IMG/VR virus record: IMGVR_UViG_3300033553_000164
Coordinates: 1-32,663 of that record
DNA from: a virus
Reading direction: 5' to 3' (one strand)
DNA length: 32,663 nt
Below the pieces are notes generated by a model that did not search any database, was not told the origin of the DNA, and was given only the letters and a program-made list of their open reading frames with translations. Positions within the stretch are counted from its first letter, which is position 1. Each line of letters opens with the position of its first letter. This document shows positions 8,416 to 15,718 of the stretch, in pieces. Both the position numbers and the translations under genes were made by a program.

Positions 8416-8479
8416 GTTATGTCTAGCAATCCACAGAACTACTATATGTCATAGATGGTAGTTTATCTCATATTAGTTG

Positions 8480-9241
8480 TCAATCAATTAGTTTCCCGCC
8501 CTTTTTAATATGTTCCATCTGAGCACCTGGCGATAATGCATTGAACGCCTGACGGTTAATAGTTGCGCCGCCGCCTTCTTTTCCGTTATTGACCGCACCA
8601 CCACCGCTGGCATGGCTACCAATCAGTAAAGGCGCGAACGCTTTGTTATTCTCAAACTCTTTTCTCAGGTCATCAATCGACAGCGCGGAAGGCTTACCGT
8701 CTGCGTCCAGCACACGTAGAACAGGTTTGCCCTCATGGATTTCAGTTGTTAACCGGCTTTTAATATGAGGTAGCATCGCATCTGCGCTTCCAGGTATAGA
8801 CATTTCAGCCGCAAGTTTCAACGCCTGCGCTCCGGCGGTCATATCGCTAACCATTTTTTCATAGCCGGTCAATTGGCCTGTCAATTCAGCTTCACGCGCG
8901 GTCAATTTGTCCTGCCAGCTTTTTTCCAATGCTTCAACATCGCCGGATTTCTTAGCCGCTTCTTCTGCTGCGGTACGGGCCAGTTTTTCTTTTTCTTTTA
9001 GGTGCTTTTCAGATTCTTGATGCTTGATTTTGTAACGGTCGAGTTCAGCCTTCATATCTTCAAAGGCTTTCGGGTCGATCGCTGGTGTTTCATTCTCTTT
9101 TGCCGCCGCCGCTGCCGCCGCTGCCGTTTCTTCTGCCGTAGCCTCAGCACCTACGCCCCGATGCAGGGATGGGTTCTGCTTCCAGTAATCAAGCCATTTT
9201 GAACTGTAGTGGTCGGTCGGTTTGTTGATTAGTTTTTGCAA
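8480..9241 (-). CDS. Capsid scaffolding protein
   Basis: A 253-residue protein that is low in aromatic residues and has an Ala/Glu-rich coiled coil about residues 35-125. The end (INRQAFNALSPGAQMEHIKKGG) is the conserved tail of scaffold proteins of P22-like-coat siphoviruses. It lies directly before the coat gene. The start appears to be TTG at 9241, with SD GAGG eight bases upstream and no nearby ATG in frame. It should assemble the procapsid and then leave. Confidence 0.82.
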   Translation of the reverse strand: MQKLINKPTDHYSSKWLDYWKQNPSLHRGVGAEATAEETAAAAAAAAKENETPAIDPKAFEDMKAELDRYKIKHQESEKHLKEKEKLARTAAEEAAKKSGDVEALEKSWQDKLTAREAELTGQLTGYEKMVSDMTAGAQALKLAAEMSIPGSADAMLPHIKSRLTTEIHEGKPVLRVLDADGKPSALSIDDLRKEFENNKAFAPLLIGSHASGGGAVNNGKEGGGATINRQAFNALSPGAQMEHIKKGGKLID

Positions 9242-9252
9242 TTGGTAATCCT

Positions 9253-11349
9253 CTATTTAGGTTCGGGTATATTAGCACGAGAAAAAGCTACAGGCTCGAT
9301 TTCGCGCATTTCTGCAAGTGTAATAGGTTTGAAGTTTCGACCGAGCTGAAGCTCCGCGAAACGTTCTGCTGAAATACCACCGTTTCTCAGTAATTTCCCG
9401 CGAGTAGGTCCCACGATAGAATTCTGTACGGAGGCCGGCTGATTTTTAAGCCAGCTATAATATGTTGTCTTAGCCGATACGGATTCTATCTTACCGCGCT
9501 TGAGCTCGCCATCTTCTAATGTTGGTGGTCTGGCTCGCTGCTGTGCGCCTTTTGATAGTTTGTCGTAAGGTGCGCGCAATATAGGAACTGTTGTAGATCG
9601 ACAGTTATGAACGACAAAGCCATCAGCTAAATACGTTTCATCATCTTTAACAGCAAGATTATATACGTATCCACTGTAATTATGTGCTACACTCTCAGTG
9701 CATGTAGACGCTAACCAAGAGGAATCATTATGGACTTCACCACACTTAACGGCCTTATTATCAATGAACACTACGGACTTGGGAAAAGTCTTAGGCGCAT
9801 CGAAAGGGAGAACGGTCTCAGCAATGACACACTTAGAAAAGGATGTATTCGACATGGAATAACTACTAAGCGTAGAAACCAGTCTATTATTGATAATATG
9901 AAGTTTTGCGATATTCCGTCTGGTGAGTCCCATTGGAGTAAAATACGACCAGACGCTCACGCTAGATGCTGCGCTGAATCTTCCAAAAGAATGAAGGTTT
10001 CTAACCCATCGTTTGATAGGGATACTGTTATTAAAACGAGAGATTCTCTCGCTATAACATTTGCCAAAAACCCTACTGAACACGAAGCTCTTTTTGCATC
10101 TATTCTTGATAATATCGGCGCAGACTACGAAATGCACAAAAGGATTCTTACTTACAACCCCGACTTTATCATGGGAAACACAACTATTGAGATGGATGGC
10201 CGAGGTCATGCCGGCCGCGCCGCTAAAGATGCCATAAGAGACCAGCTCATCTGTGACGCTGGTTTCAATGTTGTGAGAATTAATCAGGACTCTTTGTGGG
10301 ACAAGCGAAGATTCCCTGATACTATCAAGCCCATCAAGTTGCTCAATGTCATAAAACAGTACGTCCCCGCTCTCGACATTTCCAGCCTCGACCCATCCTT
10401 TGTCTCTGGTAAGTACAGGGTGCTCGTTCGTGAGGCTAACACTGGCGCCGAAATTATCTTTTAGCGTCAAAGCTTTCCCGTTGTGCTCTCTGGCCATGAC
10501 TATGTAAACTTGCTTATATCTTCCGGTATGCGTTTTTACATAGTCGCCAACTTTTACGCGCTCAATTTCTATTTGTCCGCGCCTTGTTTCGATCATTGTA
10601 CCAGGTAGACACGCATTGGGATGTGCGGGAGGACGCGGCCCCTCGTTAACGGGGAACGGGTCACTAGATGAAAGGCTGCGGCAAATCGGTGAAGTGTTAC
10701 CGTCAAGGATTGACACCCATTTAACCTTCTCTATCAAATCAGAGTTCGCCGCATAAGTGGCTTCTCTTGCCTGATTAGCCGTATGCTGCAAAGCGGTTCT
10801 TGCAATCATTTCAGCACTTCTGGCGCTAACATCAACAGCCGCCCGCATGTTCCTGATTACTTCGGTGGTGGTTTGGCCTTGCGCCGCACCTATCCTGAGA
10901 ACGTTTGAAACCTGAGTAGCTTCTTTTTTAGTCCAGTCCTTGATATACGCATCCAGCAATTTACCGCCGTCAGCGCCCTTGATTCCTAAAGGGGTGGACA
11001 TTACCGCCGTAGATAGCTGTGTCGCACTGGGTATCGTGTAATTGAAATCAGCAACCACGTTTTGAAGGCTGCGAACCTCGAAGCCGGCCTCGTATTCTGA
11101 AAGCTCTTTAATCTGACTGAGTAGCACCTTCTCATAATCCTGCATGGGCGCTAACAATAGCTTATTGATGGTCTGTAACTGCTTTTCTAGCCGATTGCGT
11201 GACCAGTCCGTGATTAGTTCACCGCCTAATTGTGAACCAATAACTTTTTTCATTTCCAGCAGGAACGGTTCGAATTCCTTAACGTACCCGCTTTTTAACC
11301 TTTCAAGGTGAGCAGTATGGCGCGCGGACTGGTCTTGTAGTTGGGCCAT
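9253..11349 (-). CDS. MuF-like minor head protein interrupted by an intein
   Basis: A 698-residue precursor. The N-extein (residues 1-246) is helical with the MuF-type segment MIARTALQHTANQAREATYAAN and then WVSILDGNTSPICRSLSS and RPPAHPN; the C-extein starts CRSTTVPILRAP at residue 583. Together they form the PPxHPNCRST motif of Mu gpF-like head morphogenesis proteins. The 336-residue insert between N and C is an intein. Removal leaves a head protein of about 362 residues, normal for the family. It lies between portal and scaffold genes, as expected; MuF proteins sit inside the head near the portal. The start ATG at 11349 is coupled to the upstream stop. A separate endonuclease gene lies antisense inside the intein part. 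Confidence 0.92.
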   Translation of the reverse strand: MAQLQDQSARHTAHLERLKSGYVKEFEPFLLEMKKVIGSQLGGELITDWSRNRLEKQLQTINKLLLAPMQDYEKVLLSQIKELSEYEAGFEVRSLQNVVADFNYTIPSATQLSTAVMSTPLGIKGADGGKLLDAYIKDWTKKEATQVSNVLRIGAAQGQTTTEVIRNMRAAVDVSARSAEMIARTALQHTANQAREATYAANSDLIEKVKWVSILDGNTSPICRSLSSSDPFPVNEGPRPPAHPNACLPGTMIETRRGQIEIERVKVGDYVKTHTGRYKQVYIVMAREHNGKALTLKDNFGASVSLTNEHPVLTRDKGWVEAGNVESGDVLFYDIEQLDGLDSIRESSLVPQRVLINSHNIETSVTDELVSYGIFSGAAGMTSAIHLNSCVSHDKVGVVSKNPFVHFVVCADIIKNRCKKSFVFSRVFGKCYSERISRFNNSIPIKRWVRNLHSFGRFSAASSVSVWSYFTPMGLTRRNIAKLHIINNRLVSTLSSYSMSNTSFSKCVIAETVLPFDAPKTFPKSVVFIDNKAVKCGEVHNDSSWLASTCTESVAHNYSGYVYNLAVKDDETYLADGFVVHNCRSTTVPILRAPYDKLSKGAQQRARPPTLEDGELKRGKIESVSAKTTYYSWLKNQPASVQNSIVGPTRGKLLRNGGISAERFAELQLGRNFKPITLAEMREIEPVAFSRANIPEPK
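9685..9722 (+). promoter_or_regulatory. Extended -10 and Shine-Dalgarno for the nested endonuclease
   Basis: TGCTACACT at 9685-9693 looks like an extended -10 (TGnTATAAT with two mismatches); no good -35 is seen. AAGAGG at 9717-9722 is a strong SD seven bases before the ATG at 9730. Both lie within the coding sequence of the intein on the other strand. The SD is clear, the promoter is tentative. Confidence 0.5.
9730..10464 (+). CDS. Vsr/DUF559-like homing endonuclease nested antisense in the intein
   Basis: A 244-residue protein. Residues about 8-46 form a helix-turn-helix-like DNA-binding part (SLRRIERENGLSNDTLRKGC). Residues 114-185 carry a nuclease core of the PD-(D/E)xK type as in Vsr, DUF559 and the EDxHD (I-Bth0305I) group: NPTEHEALF (114-122), YNPDF with D145, IEMDGRGH with E154, D156, H160, then RDQLICDAGFNVVRI. 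The likely role is to cut intein-free MuF genes and so spread the intein. It is the only gene on the plus strand in the late region and lies wholly inside the intein with codon boundaries in register. It has 17 Leu and 17 Ser codons and no TTA, CTA or TCA. Its C-terminal residues 227-234 are complementary to intein block B. A strong SD supports the start. Confidence 0.9.
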   Translation: MDFTTLNGLIINEHYGLGKSLRRIERENGLSNDTLRKGCIRHGITTKRRNQSIIDNMKFCDIPSGESHWSKIRPDAHARCCAESSKRMKVSNPSFDRDTVIKTRDSLAITFAKNPTEHEALFASILDNIGADYEMHKRILTYNPDFIMGNTTIEMDGRGHAGRAAKDAIRDQLICDAGFNVVRINQDSLWDKRRFPDTIKPIKLLNVIKQYVPALDISSLDPSFVSGKYRVLVREANTGAEIIF

Positions 11350-11552
11350 TAATTAATCAACCTTAACTTGGACGACTCACACAGTTTAAAAATATCCTCC
11401 GGATTAGCGAAAACAGTAAATGTTATACTTTTACCTGATTCTGCTTCGTATAATATCTCTTTAGTTTCAAACGCTTCCTTTTCATCTTGAAGCCAAGATT
11501 TTTCTTGCACAGGCATCGCGGTTACACCATTAAATAACAATACTTTTCCCAT
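11349..11552 (-). CDS. Small head-module protein, function unknown
   Basis: A 67-residue protein starting MGKVLLFNGVTAMPV, with AGGGGA upstream of the ATG. It is soluble, with no motif I recognise. It lies between a small membrane protein and the MuF gene; its stop overlaps the MuF start (TAATG). Confidence 0.6.
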   Translation of the reverse strand: MGKVLLFNGVTAMPVQEKSWLQDEKEAFETKEILYEAESGKSITFTVFANPEDIFKLCESSKLRLIN

Positions 11553-11563
11553 GATATTCCCCT

Positions 11564-11737
11564 TTATTTATTTAACTTAAATACCACTAGCGAACCGATA
11601 ACTATACCCATCAACGCAAACCCCATCCCAGATAACTGCTGCAAAACAGGCGATAATTCGCTTAGGTCACAGATATAAATCATAGCAAATGAAAATACTG
11701 CTGCGATTATAATCGGTAAAAATACATTCTTAAACAT
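11564..11737 (-). CDS. Small membrane protein with two hydrophobic helices
   Basis: A 57-residue protein starting MFKNVFLPIIIAAVFSFAM, with a first hydrophobic span about residues 4-22 and a second about 38-53 (FALMGIVIGSLVVF). SD AAAGGGG precedes the ATG. The size and two spans resemble small holin-like or superinfection proteins, but it is far from the lysis genes and I assign no function. Confidence 0.6.
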   Translation of the reverse strand: MFKNVFLPIIIAAVFSFAMIYICDLSELSPVLQQLSGMGFALMGIVIGSLVVFKLNK

Positions 11738-11788
11738 GGTAATCCCCTTTGTTATTGGTCATATATTATAGCCTATAAGCACCTTAAA

Positions 11789-13159
11789 TTATGGTGTTAA
11801 TTCATCGGCCATTTCTTCCAGACTCTTCTCAGCGTCAAAAAATCCACGCGACTGCATGTATTCCACGTATTGGCCAATCGGAACTGAACCCTGAATAAAC
11901 CCAGTCATAATTGCCTGTAATTCTTGGGGTGAGGTTTCAGGACGTACGAAGTCAGTAGATAATTCAACCAATGCCGCCTCACTCGTACCCATGAAACGAC
12001 CGGCAGATGCTAAAGCGGCACTGTACGCCTCTGACACGTTCATAGCAATCATGCTGAGTGGCGAATGCCTTGCCTGTATGTCGCCTGCGGCCTCGGTTGC
12101 TGTTTTAACCGAACCGTTAGGCTGGATAAGCAACGCACCGAGCGCAACCATTAGCTCTACCTTGTCCATCATGGCTACGCGTGAAAGGGGGTCAATATTC
12201 GGCGACGCAAATCCGAACTGACCGCCATCTTCTAGCGTTATTGGGTTCCGACTGCCAACATAAATATTGTTCTCTTTCATGTAATCAAGTCTTGCCTGAC
12301 TAACGCCACTCATCCACGATTGAGGTTGTCCAGCGAAGAAAACCGAGTCCTCCCAGTCTGCTGAGTTTAGAAAGTGCGCAAAGTTAATATCCGTTAACGC
12401 CTGAGCCGGTGGTGAGTCTACATTGTGATCGTTGTTTTCTGAACCGATGAAATGAAACTGTATCGTATCGAATGTTTTGCCGGCGGAATCTTTAGGCACG
12501 TATGATTCGTGAACTTCCCACTCCTTTTTAGCGTTCTTGCGCCATAACCGCTCCGAATAAACATCGTTATCCAAATATAGCTCGCGTATCTGGTCAATTG
12601 ATTCAGTGGTATAGCCATCATCTTTCACATCATCGACAGACTCCTGAATAACAACCAGAGACAACACTATCTGCGCGCCCCGTTGCTTGGTTCGCCAGTT
12701 GATAATCGATTGAGGCTCGATACGGCTGATTGCGGCCACAGCTGTGAGGTTTTGTATATCGGCTCGACTAGCAGGCGCATCACGTTTAGGAAACGAAGGG
12801 TATAAGCCCGCACGGCCAAAGCGAGTGACATCATCGGATGATGCTTTCATTTGCTGATAGAGAGATATTCCAGCACCATCGATATTAGTCATCATGTATT
12901 CAAGCTGGATCTGTAATTCAATACTTGGGGCCTTGCTGAACATTAGACCGAGTAAGCCGGTGATGGTCTGTCTGGTTACCGCATAGAATACAGCCCTTTC
13001 CTTATACGCCTGATTGCGCTCAGCGTTTCCTACGCTTTTATCGCTCGGGTTCAGGGTAGGAATGTATGACTTGAGGTTTTTTAACCGGGTGCAATCGTCA
13101 ATACGTTTCCATATCGGCTGATGCTCTACGTAATCGGGGTGTTTGAAATCTATTGGCAT
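11789..13159 (-). CDS. Portal protein (DUF4055 type)
   Basis: A 456-residue protein. The N-terminal part YKERAVFYAVTRQTITGLLG followed by FSKAPSIE and DGAGISLYQQMK, then FGRAGLYPSFP, matches the DUF4055 family of portals found between terminase and MuF genes. It makes the 12-fold ring at the packaging vertex. The C-terminal part has the usual helical TEAAGDIQARHSPLSMIAMN. SD AGGAT precedes the ATG. It is not clearly truncated. Confidence 0.85.
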   Translation of the reverse strand: MPIDFKHPDYVEHQPIWKRIDDCTRLKNLKSYIPTLNPSDKSVGNAERNQAYKERAVFYAVTRQTITGLLGLMFSKAPSIELQIQLEYMMTNIDGAGISLYQQMKASSDDVTRFGRAGLYPSFPKRDAPASRADIQNLTAVAAISRIEPQSIINWRTKQRGAQIVLSLVVIQESVDDVKDDGYTTESIDQIRELYLDNDVYSERLWRKNAKKEWEVHESYVPKDSAGKTFDTIQFHFIGSENNDHNVDSPPAQALTDINFAHFLNSADWEDSVFFAGQPQSWMSGVSQARLDYMKENNIYVGSRNPITLEDGGQFGFASPNIDPLSRVAMMDKVELMVALGALLIQPNGSVKTATEAAGDIQARHSPLSMIAMNVSEAYSAALASAGRFMGTSEAALVELSTDFVRPETSPQELQAIMTGFIQGSVPIGQYVEYMQSRGFFDAEKSLEEMADELTP

Positions 13160-13171
13160 AGTTTTATCCTA

Positions 13172-13381
13172 TTATTTAGCTAATCTTTTTACAAATAATC
13201 TAGCTTCATTGGCAACGCTAATCCCAGCAAAACCATAAAGCAACCTAATCCAATCAGACCCAAGATGGAGATTATCAGCCATTGCGACAACGATAAGAAA
13301 TATACAAGAGAATATAATAACGCTTAATATTTCAGCTATCAGGAGTTCAAAAAAACGATCTACTTTCTGAAAATTTATCAT
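13172..13381 (-). CDS. Small membrane protein between terminase and portal
   Basis: A 69-residue protein with one long hydrophobic span about residues 12-34 (LLIAEILSVIIFSCIFLIVVAMA) and a weaker second one about 46-58. The ATG shares a base with the terminase stop (TAATG). I do not recognise a family. It could be a holin-type or exclusion protein; that is a guess. Confidence 0.55.
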   Translation of the reverse strand: MINFQKVDRFFELLIAEILSVIIFSCIFLIVVAMADNLHLGSDWIRLLYGFAGISVANEARLFVKRLAK

Positions 13382-14709
13382 TATCTCACTCCCGCAAACC
13401 CTAATGTACCAATTGCTGGCTTATTAATTGACCACTCGTATTCTACACAATAACCGATAGCCGTGGTGATGTGTTGATATTTAGAACCGCTTTTTGAAGA
13501 CTGGTCCTCCTGAAAACTTGAGCCTTTCTTTAATTGTACAATCGAAAGCCCTTTATGGCTATATGGAGCCTTTGCAGGATTAACGAATAACGATACATCA
13601 CCCGATGCTGTCTTAATCTTTGCCCTTACCGCGTTCTGCCTGTCTTTTATAGCAGGGTGTGAACTCTTGATTCTACGCTCTGAGCGCCAACCGTGAGCCT
13701 TTAGCACTTCTTCAATCTCGATATAATCAGAAATATGACCATGTTTCTCACCGTTCCGCCCCGATGGGTCGCCGTATAGCAGGACGTGCTTGTTCTTATG
13801 GTCTTTATATCTCTCCACGAACTCCTGAGCCGATTGTGTTGAATTAGCAGACTCAAGAACTATTTCGTCCATCAAGTATAGCGCCTCTTTATCCCTGACG
13901 CCAATAGATGAAGATAGTGGGGTGAAGTTCTGGTCATGCATCCATAAAAGCTGTTCATGTGGCTGGATTTCTCTATCCGTGTAATTATCCTTTGAATAGT
14001 CCTCGTATATTCGGCCTGTAGCTGTCTCGAAGCTTGCATTAAATTCTTGATTATATTGCTTGGTAGAAAGTACCTTTTTAGCCTCTGCTGCCATTTCAGG
14101 GAATACTTCTGCAGTCGTCCAGTGGTAGACCTCGAACTGGTCATTACCCTCGGACTCTTCGCACAGGTCATAATAATGATTTAGACCATCTGGCACACCA
14201 AGCAACCATGACCACGCCCGATAATCAGGATTACGCGGGTCCACAGTATTCAATGCAGGATAGATATTGTACTGCCAAGCATCTGCTTTAATATCAGCGA
14301 ATTCATCAATGCCGCCACCTGACCACGGCACACCCTCGAAGCGTTCAGGCTTATCCAATCCAATAAGGTGAATCTCTGAACCGTTCGGCATGTAGATAAT
14401 GAGATCGCTTTCCGATGGCCGGCGCTGATGGGTCGCTGATAATGATAAGTCTTTCAGGTCTTTCCAAAATATCTTCTTGACCTGCGCATGAGTCGGGGCC
14501 GCTGCATAATACAGGCCGGCATAACTCATGGCGTACTTAACAAGGAATCGTTTGAAGCGTTCGGTCTTTCCCGATCTGCGCCCGCTCGGAACTAAAGGGA
14601 ATCTAACACCATTAGGAACAGCCGCGACCAGTGACAGTTGCATTGCGTGATCAATTAGTGGATACCAACGCTCTAGCTGCCTATCGAGAGGGATATTACC
14701 TGTTTTCAA
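13381..14709 (-). CDS. terL: Terminase large subunit
   Basis: A 442-residue packaging motor. Walker A is GRRSGKT (residues 43-49), Walker B with catalytic Glu is GGGIDEFADI (D135, E136), and the nuclease domain shows WMHDQNF (D259) and LLYGDPSGR (D314), then the SERRIKSSHPAIKDRQNAVR segment. The length is typical. The start at 14709 overlaps the small-subunit stop by four bases (ATGA). It cuts and pumps DNA into the head through the portal encoded downstream. Confidence 0.93.
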   Translation of the reverse strand: MKTGNIPLDRQLERWYPLIDHAMQLSLVAAVPNGVRFPLVPSGRRSGKTERFKRFLVKYAMSYAGLYYAAAPTHAQVKKIFWKDLKDLSLSATHQRRPSESDLIIYMPNGSEIHLIGLDKPERFEGVPWSGGGIDEFADIKADAWQYNIYPALNTVDPRNPDYRAWSWLLGVPDGLNHYYDLCEESEGNDQFEVYHWTTAEVFPEMAAEAKKVLSTKQYNQEFNASFETATGRIYEDYSKDNYTDREIQPHEQLLWMHDQNFTPLSSSIGVRDKEALYLMDEIVLESANSTQSAQEFVERYKDHKNKHVLLYGDPSGRNGEKHGHISDYIEIEEVLKAHGWRSERRIKSSHPAIKDRQNAVRAKIKTASGDVSLFVNPAKAPYSHKGLSIVQLKKGSSFQEDQSSKSGSKYQHITTAIGYCVEYEWSINKPAIGTLGFAGVR

Positions 14710-15137
14710 CTTGGTAGCTTATCGATTAACTTTGATAGGATTGCTGACATATCGCCTGTGTCTTGATTTGGTTCAATGTTTCGCTTCCAGTTATCAGGGT
14801 CTCTATTAGTCAGCCAAAATATGCATGATGTTGCATCAGGAGGATAATGCTTTGTAGATTTAACTATCAAAGGCTCCCCGTTATTATTAAATATCTTATC
14901 TTCTGGGTGACTATATCCAATCGATCTTTTATACAGAGATTGTTTAACCGCGTTATCAGCATCAGCCTTTCCGGTCTTTATGGACGCAAGAAACTCGGGG
15001 TGTTTCTCTTTCCATGTGTTAATCGTTGTTACAGTTACACCAAAAAAAGAAGCTAAATCTTTATCAATAGCCCCTAACTTTGTAAGGTGTATAGATTGAG
15101 AAGCATACTCTTTTTTATATGATGAAGGTCTTGCCAT
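14706..15137 (-). CDS. terS: Terminase small subunit
   Basis: A 143-residue protein with an N-terminal helix-turn-helix (residues about 20-50: GAIDKDLASFFGVTVTTINTWK) followed by DADNAVKQSLYKRSIGY and CIFWLTNRDPDNWK, both very common in small terminases. It recognises the packaging start and feeds the large subunit, which overlaps it downstream. Confidence 0.9.
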   Translation of the reverse strand: MARPSSYKKEYASQSIHLTKLGAIDKDLASFFGVTVTTINTWKEKHPEFLASIKTGKADADNAVKQSLYKRSIGYSHPEDKIFNNNGEPLIVKSTKHYPPDATSCIFWLTNRDPDNWKRNIEPNQDTGDMSAILSKLIDKLPS

Positions 15138-15140
15138 GTG

Positions 15141-15320
15141 TTAATGCTTTGTAACGCTCATGTATAAGGTCTCGGGGTCAATTGCCTGTGATTGCATATG
15201 ATTGACTGTTTCTTGATGCAGGTCAACTTCTGGGAATTCTTCATTGATCTGCTTACCTAGTTTGCTTGCTGCAATTACGAGGCTGTGGAATTCCTTTATC
15301 AGTTTAGTTGATTTAGACAT
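15141..15320 (-). CDS. Small protein before the terminase, function unknown
   Basis: A 59-residue protein starting MSKSTKLIKEFHSL. The ATG shares one base with the upstream stop (TAATG) and the stop lies three bases before terS, so it belongs to the packaging operon. No motif recognised. Confidence 0.6.
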   Translation of the reverse strand: MSKSTKLIKEFHSLVIAASKLGKQINEEFPEVDLHQETVNHMQSQAIDPETLYMSVTKH

Positions 15321-15484
15321 TAAGAATACTGGCTCACCACATCATCAAGCCGTTTGATTCTTTCGGCTAACGCCTCTTTTACATGCGGGGCTATTGTTAC
15401 ATCCATACTCATTCCGCGCATAAAATTTGCAACGCTCTCTATTTCATCGACTAATTCATCACGCATAAGCTCTATATCTGACAT
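15320..15484 (-). CDS. Small acidic protein, function unknown
   Basis: A 54-residue protein starting MSDIELMRDELVDEIESV, with a short helix-forming sequence. I chose the ATG at 15484 because AAGAGG lies seven bases upstream; a longer frame reaches 15556 but with no SD. It is coupled to the next gene. Confidence 0.6.
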   Translation of the reverse strand: MSDIELMRDELVDEIESVANFMRGMSMDVTIAPHVKEALAERIKRLDDVVSQYS

Positions 15485-15556
15485 CATATAACCTCTTAAA
15501 TTCTCAACCGCTGACTTGGACGGGGCGGACTCCGATTTAATACCGCCGGAAACCAA

Positions 15557-15718
15557 ACGGATCTGATGCCAAGCTCATCATTAAATTAAATACTGACGAG
15601 CTACGCCAGCAACCTGCGGACAGGATTTAAAGCCAGATGTGCAATAGACTAGTATTCCGCTGTAAACGGTTTGCACATTGCTGGAACCTAGATAGCGCCA
15701 CGGGGGTATTAGGGTGCA
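15557..15718. other. Structured non-coding stretch downstream of the HNH gene
   Basis: No convincing gene is present; the only minus-strand frame after the HNH stop is 30 codons long and overlaps it by one base. The stretch holds a perfect 8-bp inverted repeat (ATGTGCAA and TTGCACAT) enclosing a smaller CCG/CGG hairpin, flanked by CCAG/CTGG, and next to it CCTG-TCCG-CAGG, a small hairpin with a UCCG loop in the minus-strand RNA. It may be part of a structured RNA, an intron-like element brought with the HNH gene, or a packaging site. Confidence 0.4.

Larger units (their letters stand above)
9604..10611 (-). mobile_element. Intein (336 residues) in the MuF-like protein, with antisense-encoded endonuclease
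   Basis: Block A is CLPGTMIETRRG with C1 at 10611-10609. Block B is SVSLTNEHPVLT at intein residues 57-68 with the TxxH pair T61/H64. Block F is GYVYNLAVKDDETYLADG at residues 314-331, and block G is FVVHN followed by Cys+1. So residues about 1-90 and 305-336 make a splicing domain of mini-intein size. Residues about 90-305 look like no known domain: they are rich in Ser, Val and Asn and are the codon-aligned complement of the endonuclease gene at 9730-10464, which covers residues 50-294. An Ala codon (10614-10612) precedes C1, so the first intein residue could be this Ala rather than Cys. All residues needed for splicing are present, so it is probably active. Confidence 0.92.

Noticed and set aside
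9002-9202. Plus-strand open frame in the scaffold gene
   Set aside because: Arg/Cys/Phe-rich translation is the complement of Ala/Glu/Lys coiled-coil codons; clearly a shadow.
15557-15718. tRNA gene
   Set aside because: The inverted repeat and arms do not give a cloverleaf with proper T-arm and acceptor stem. I saw no convincing tRNA elsewhere in the window.
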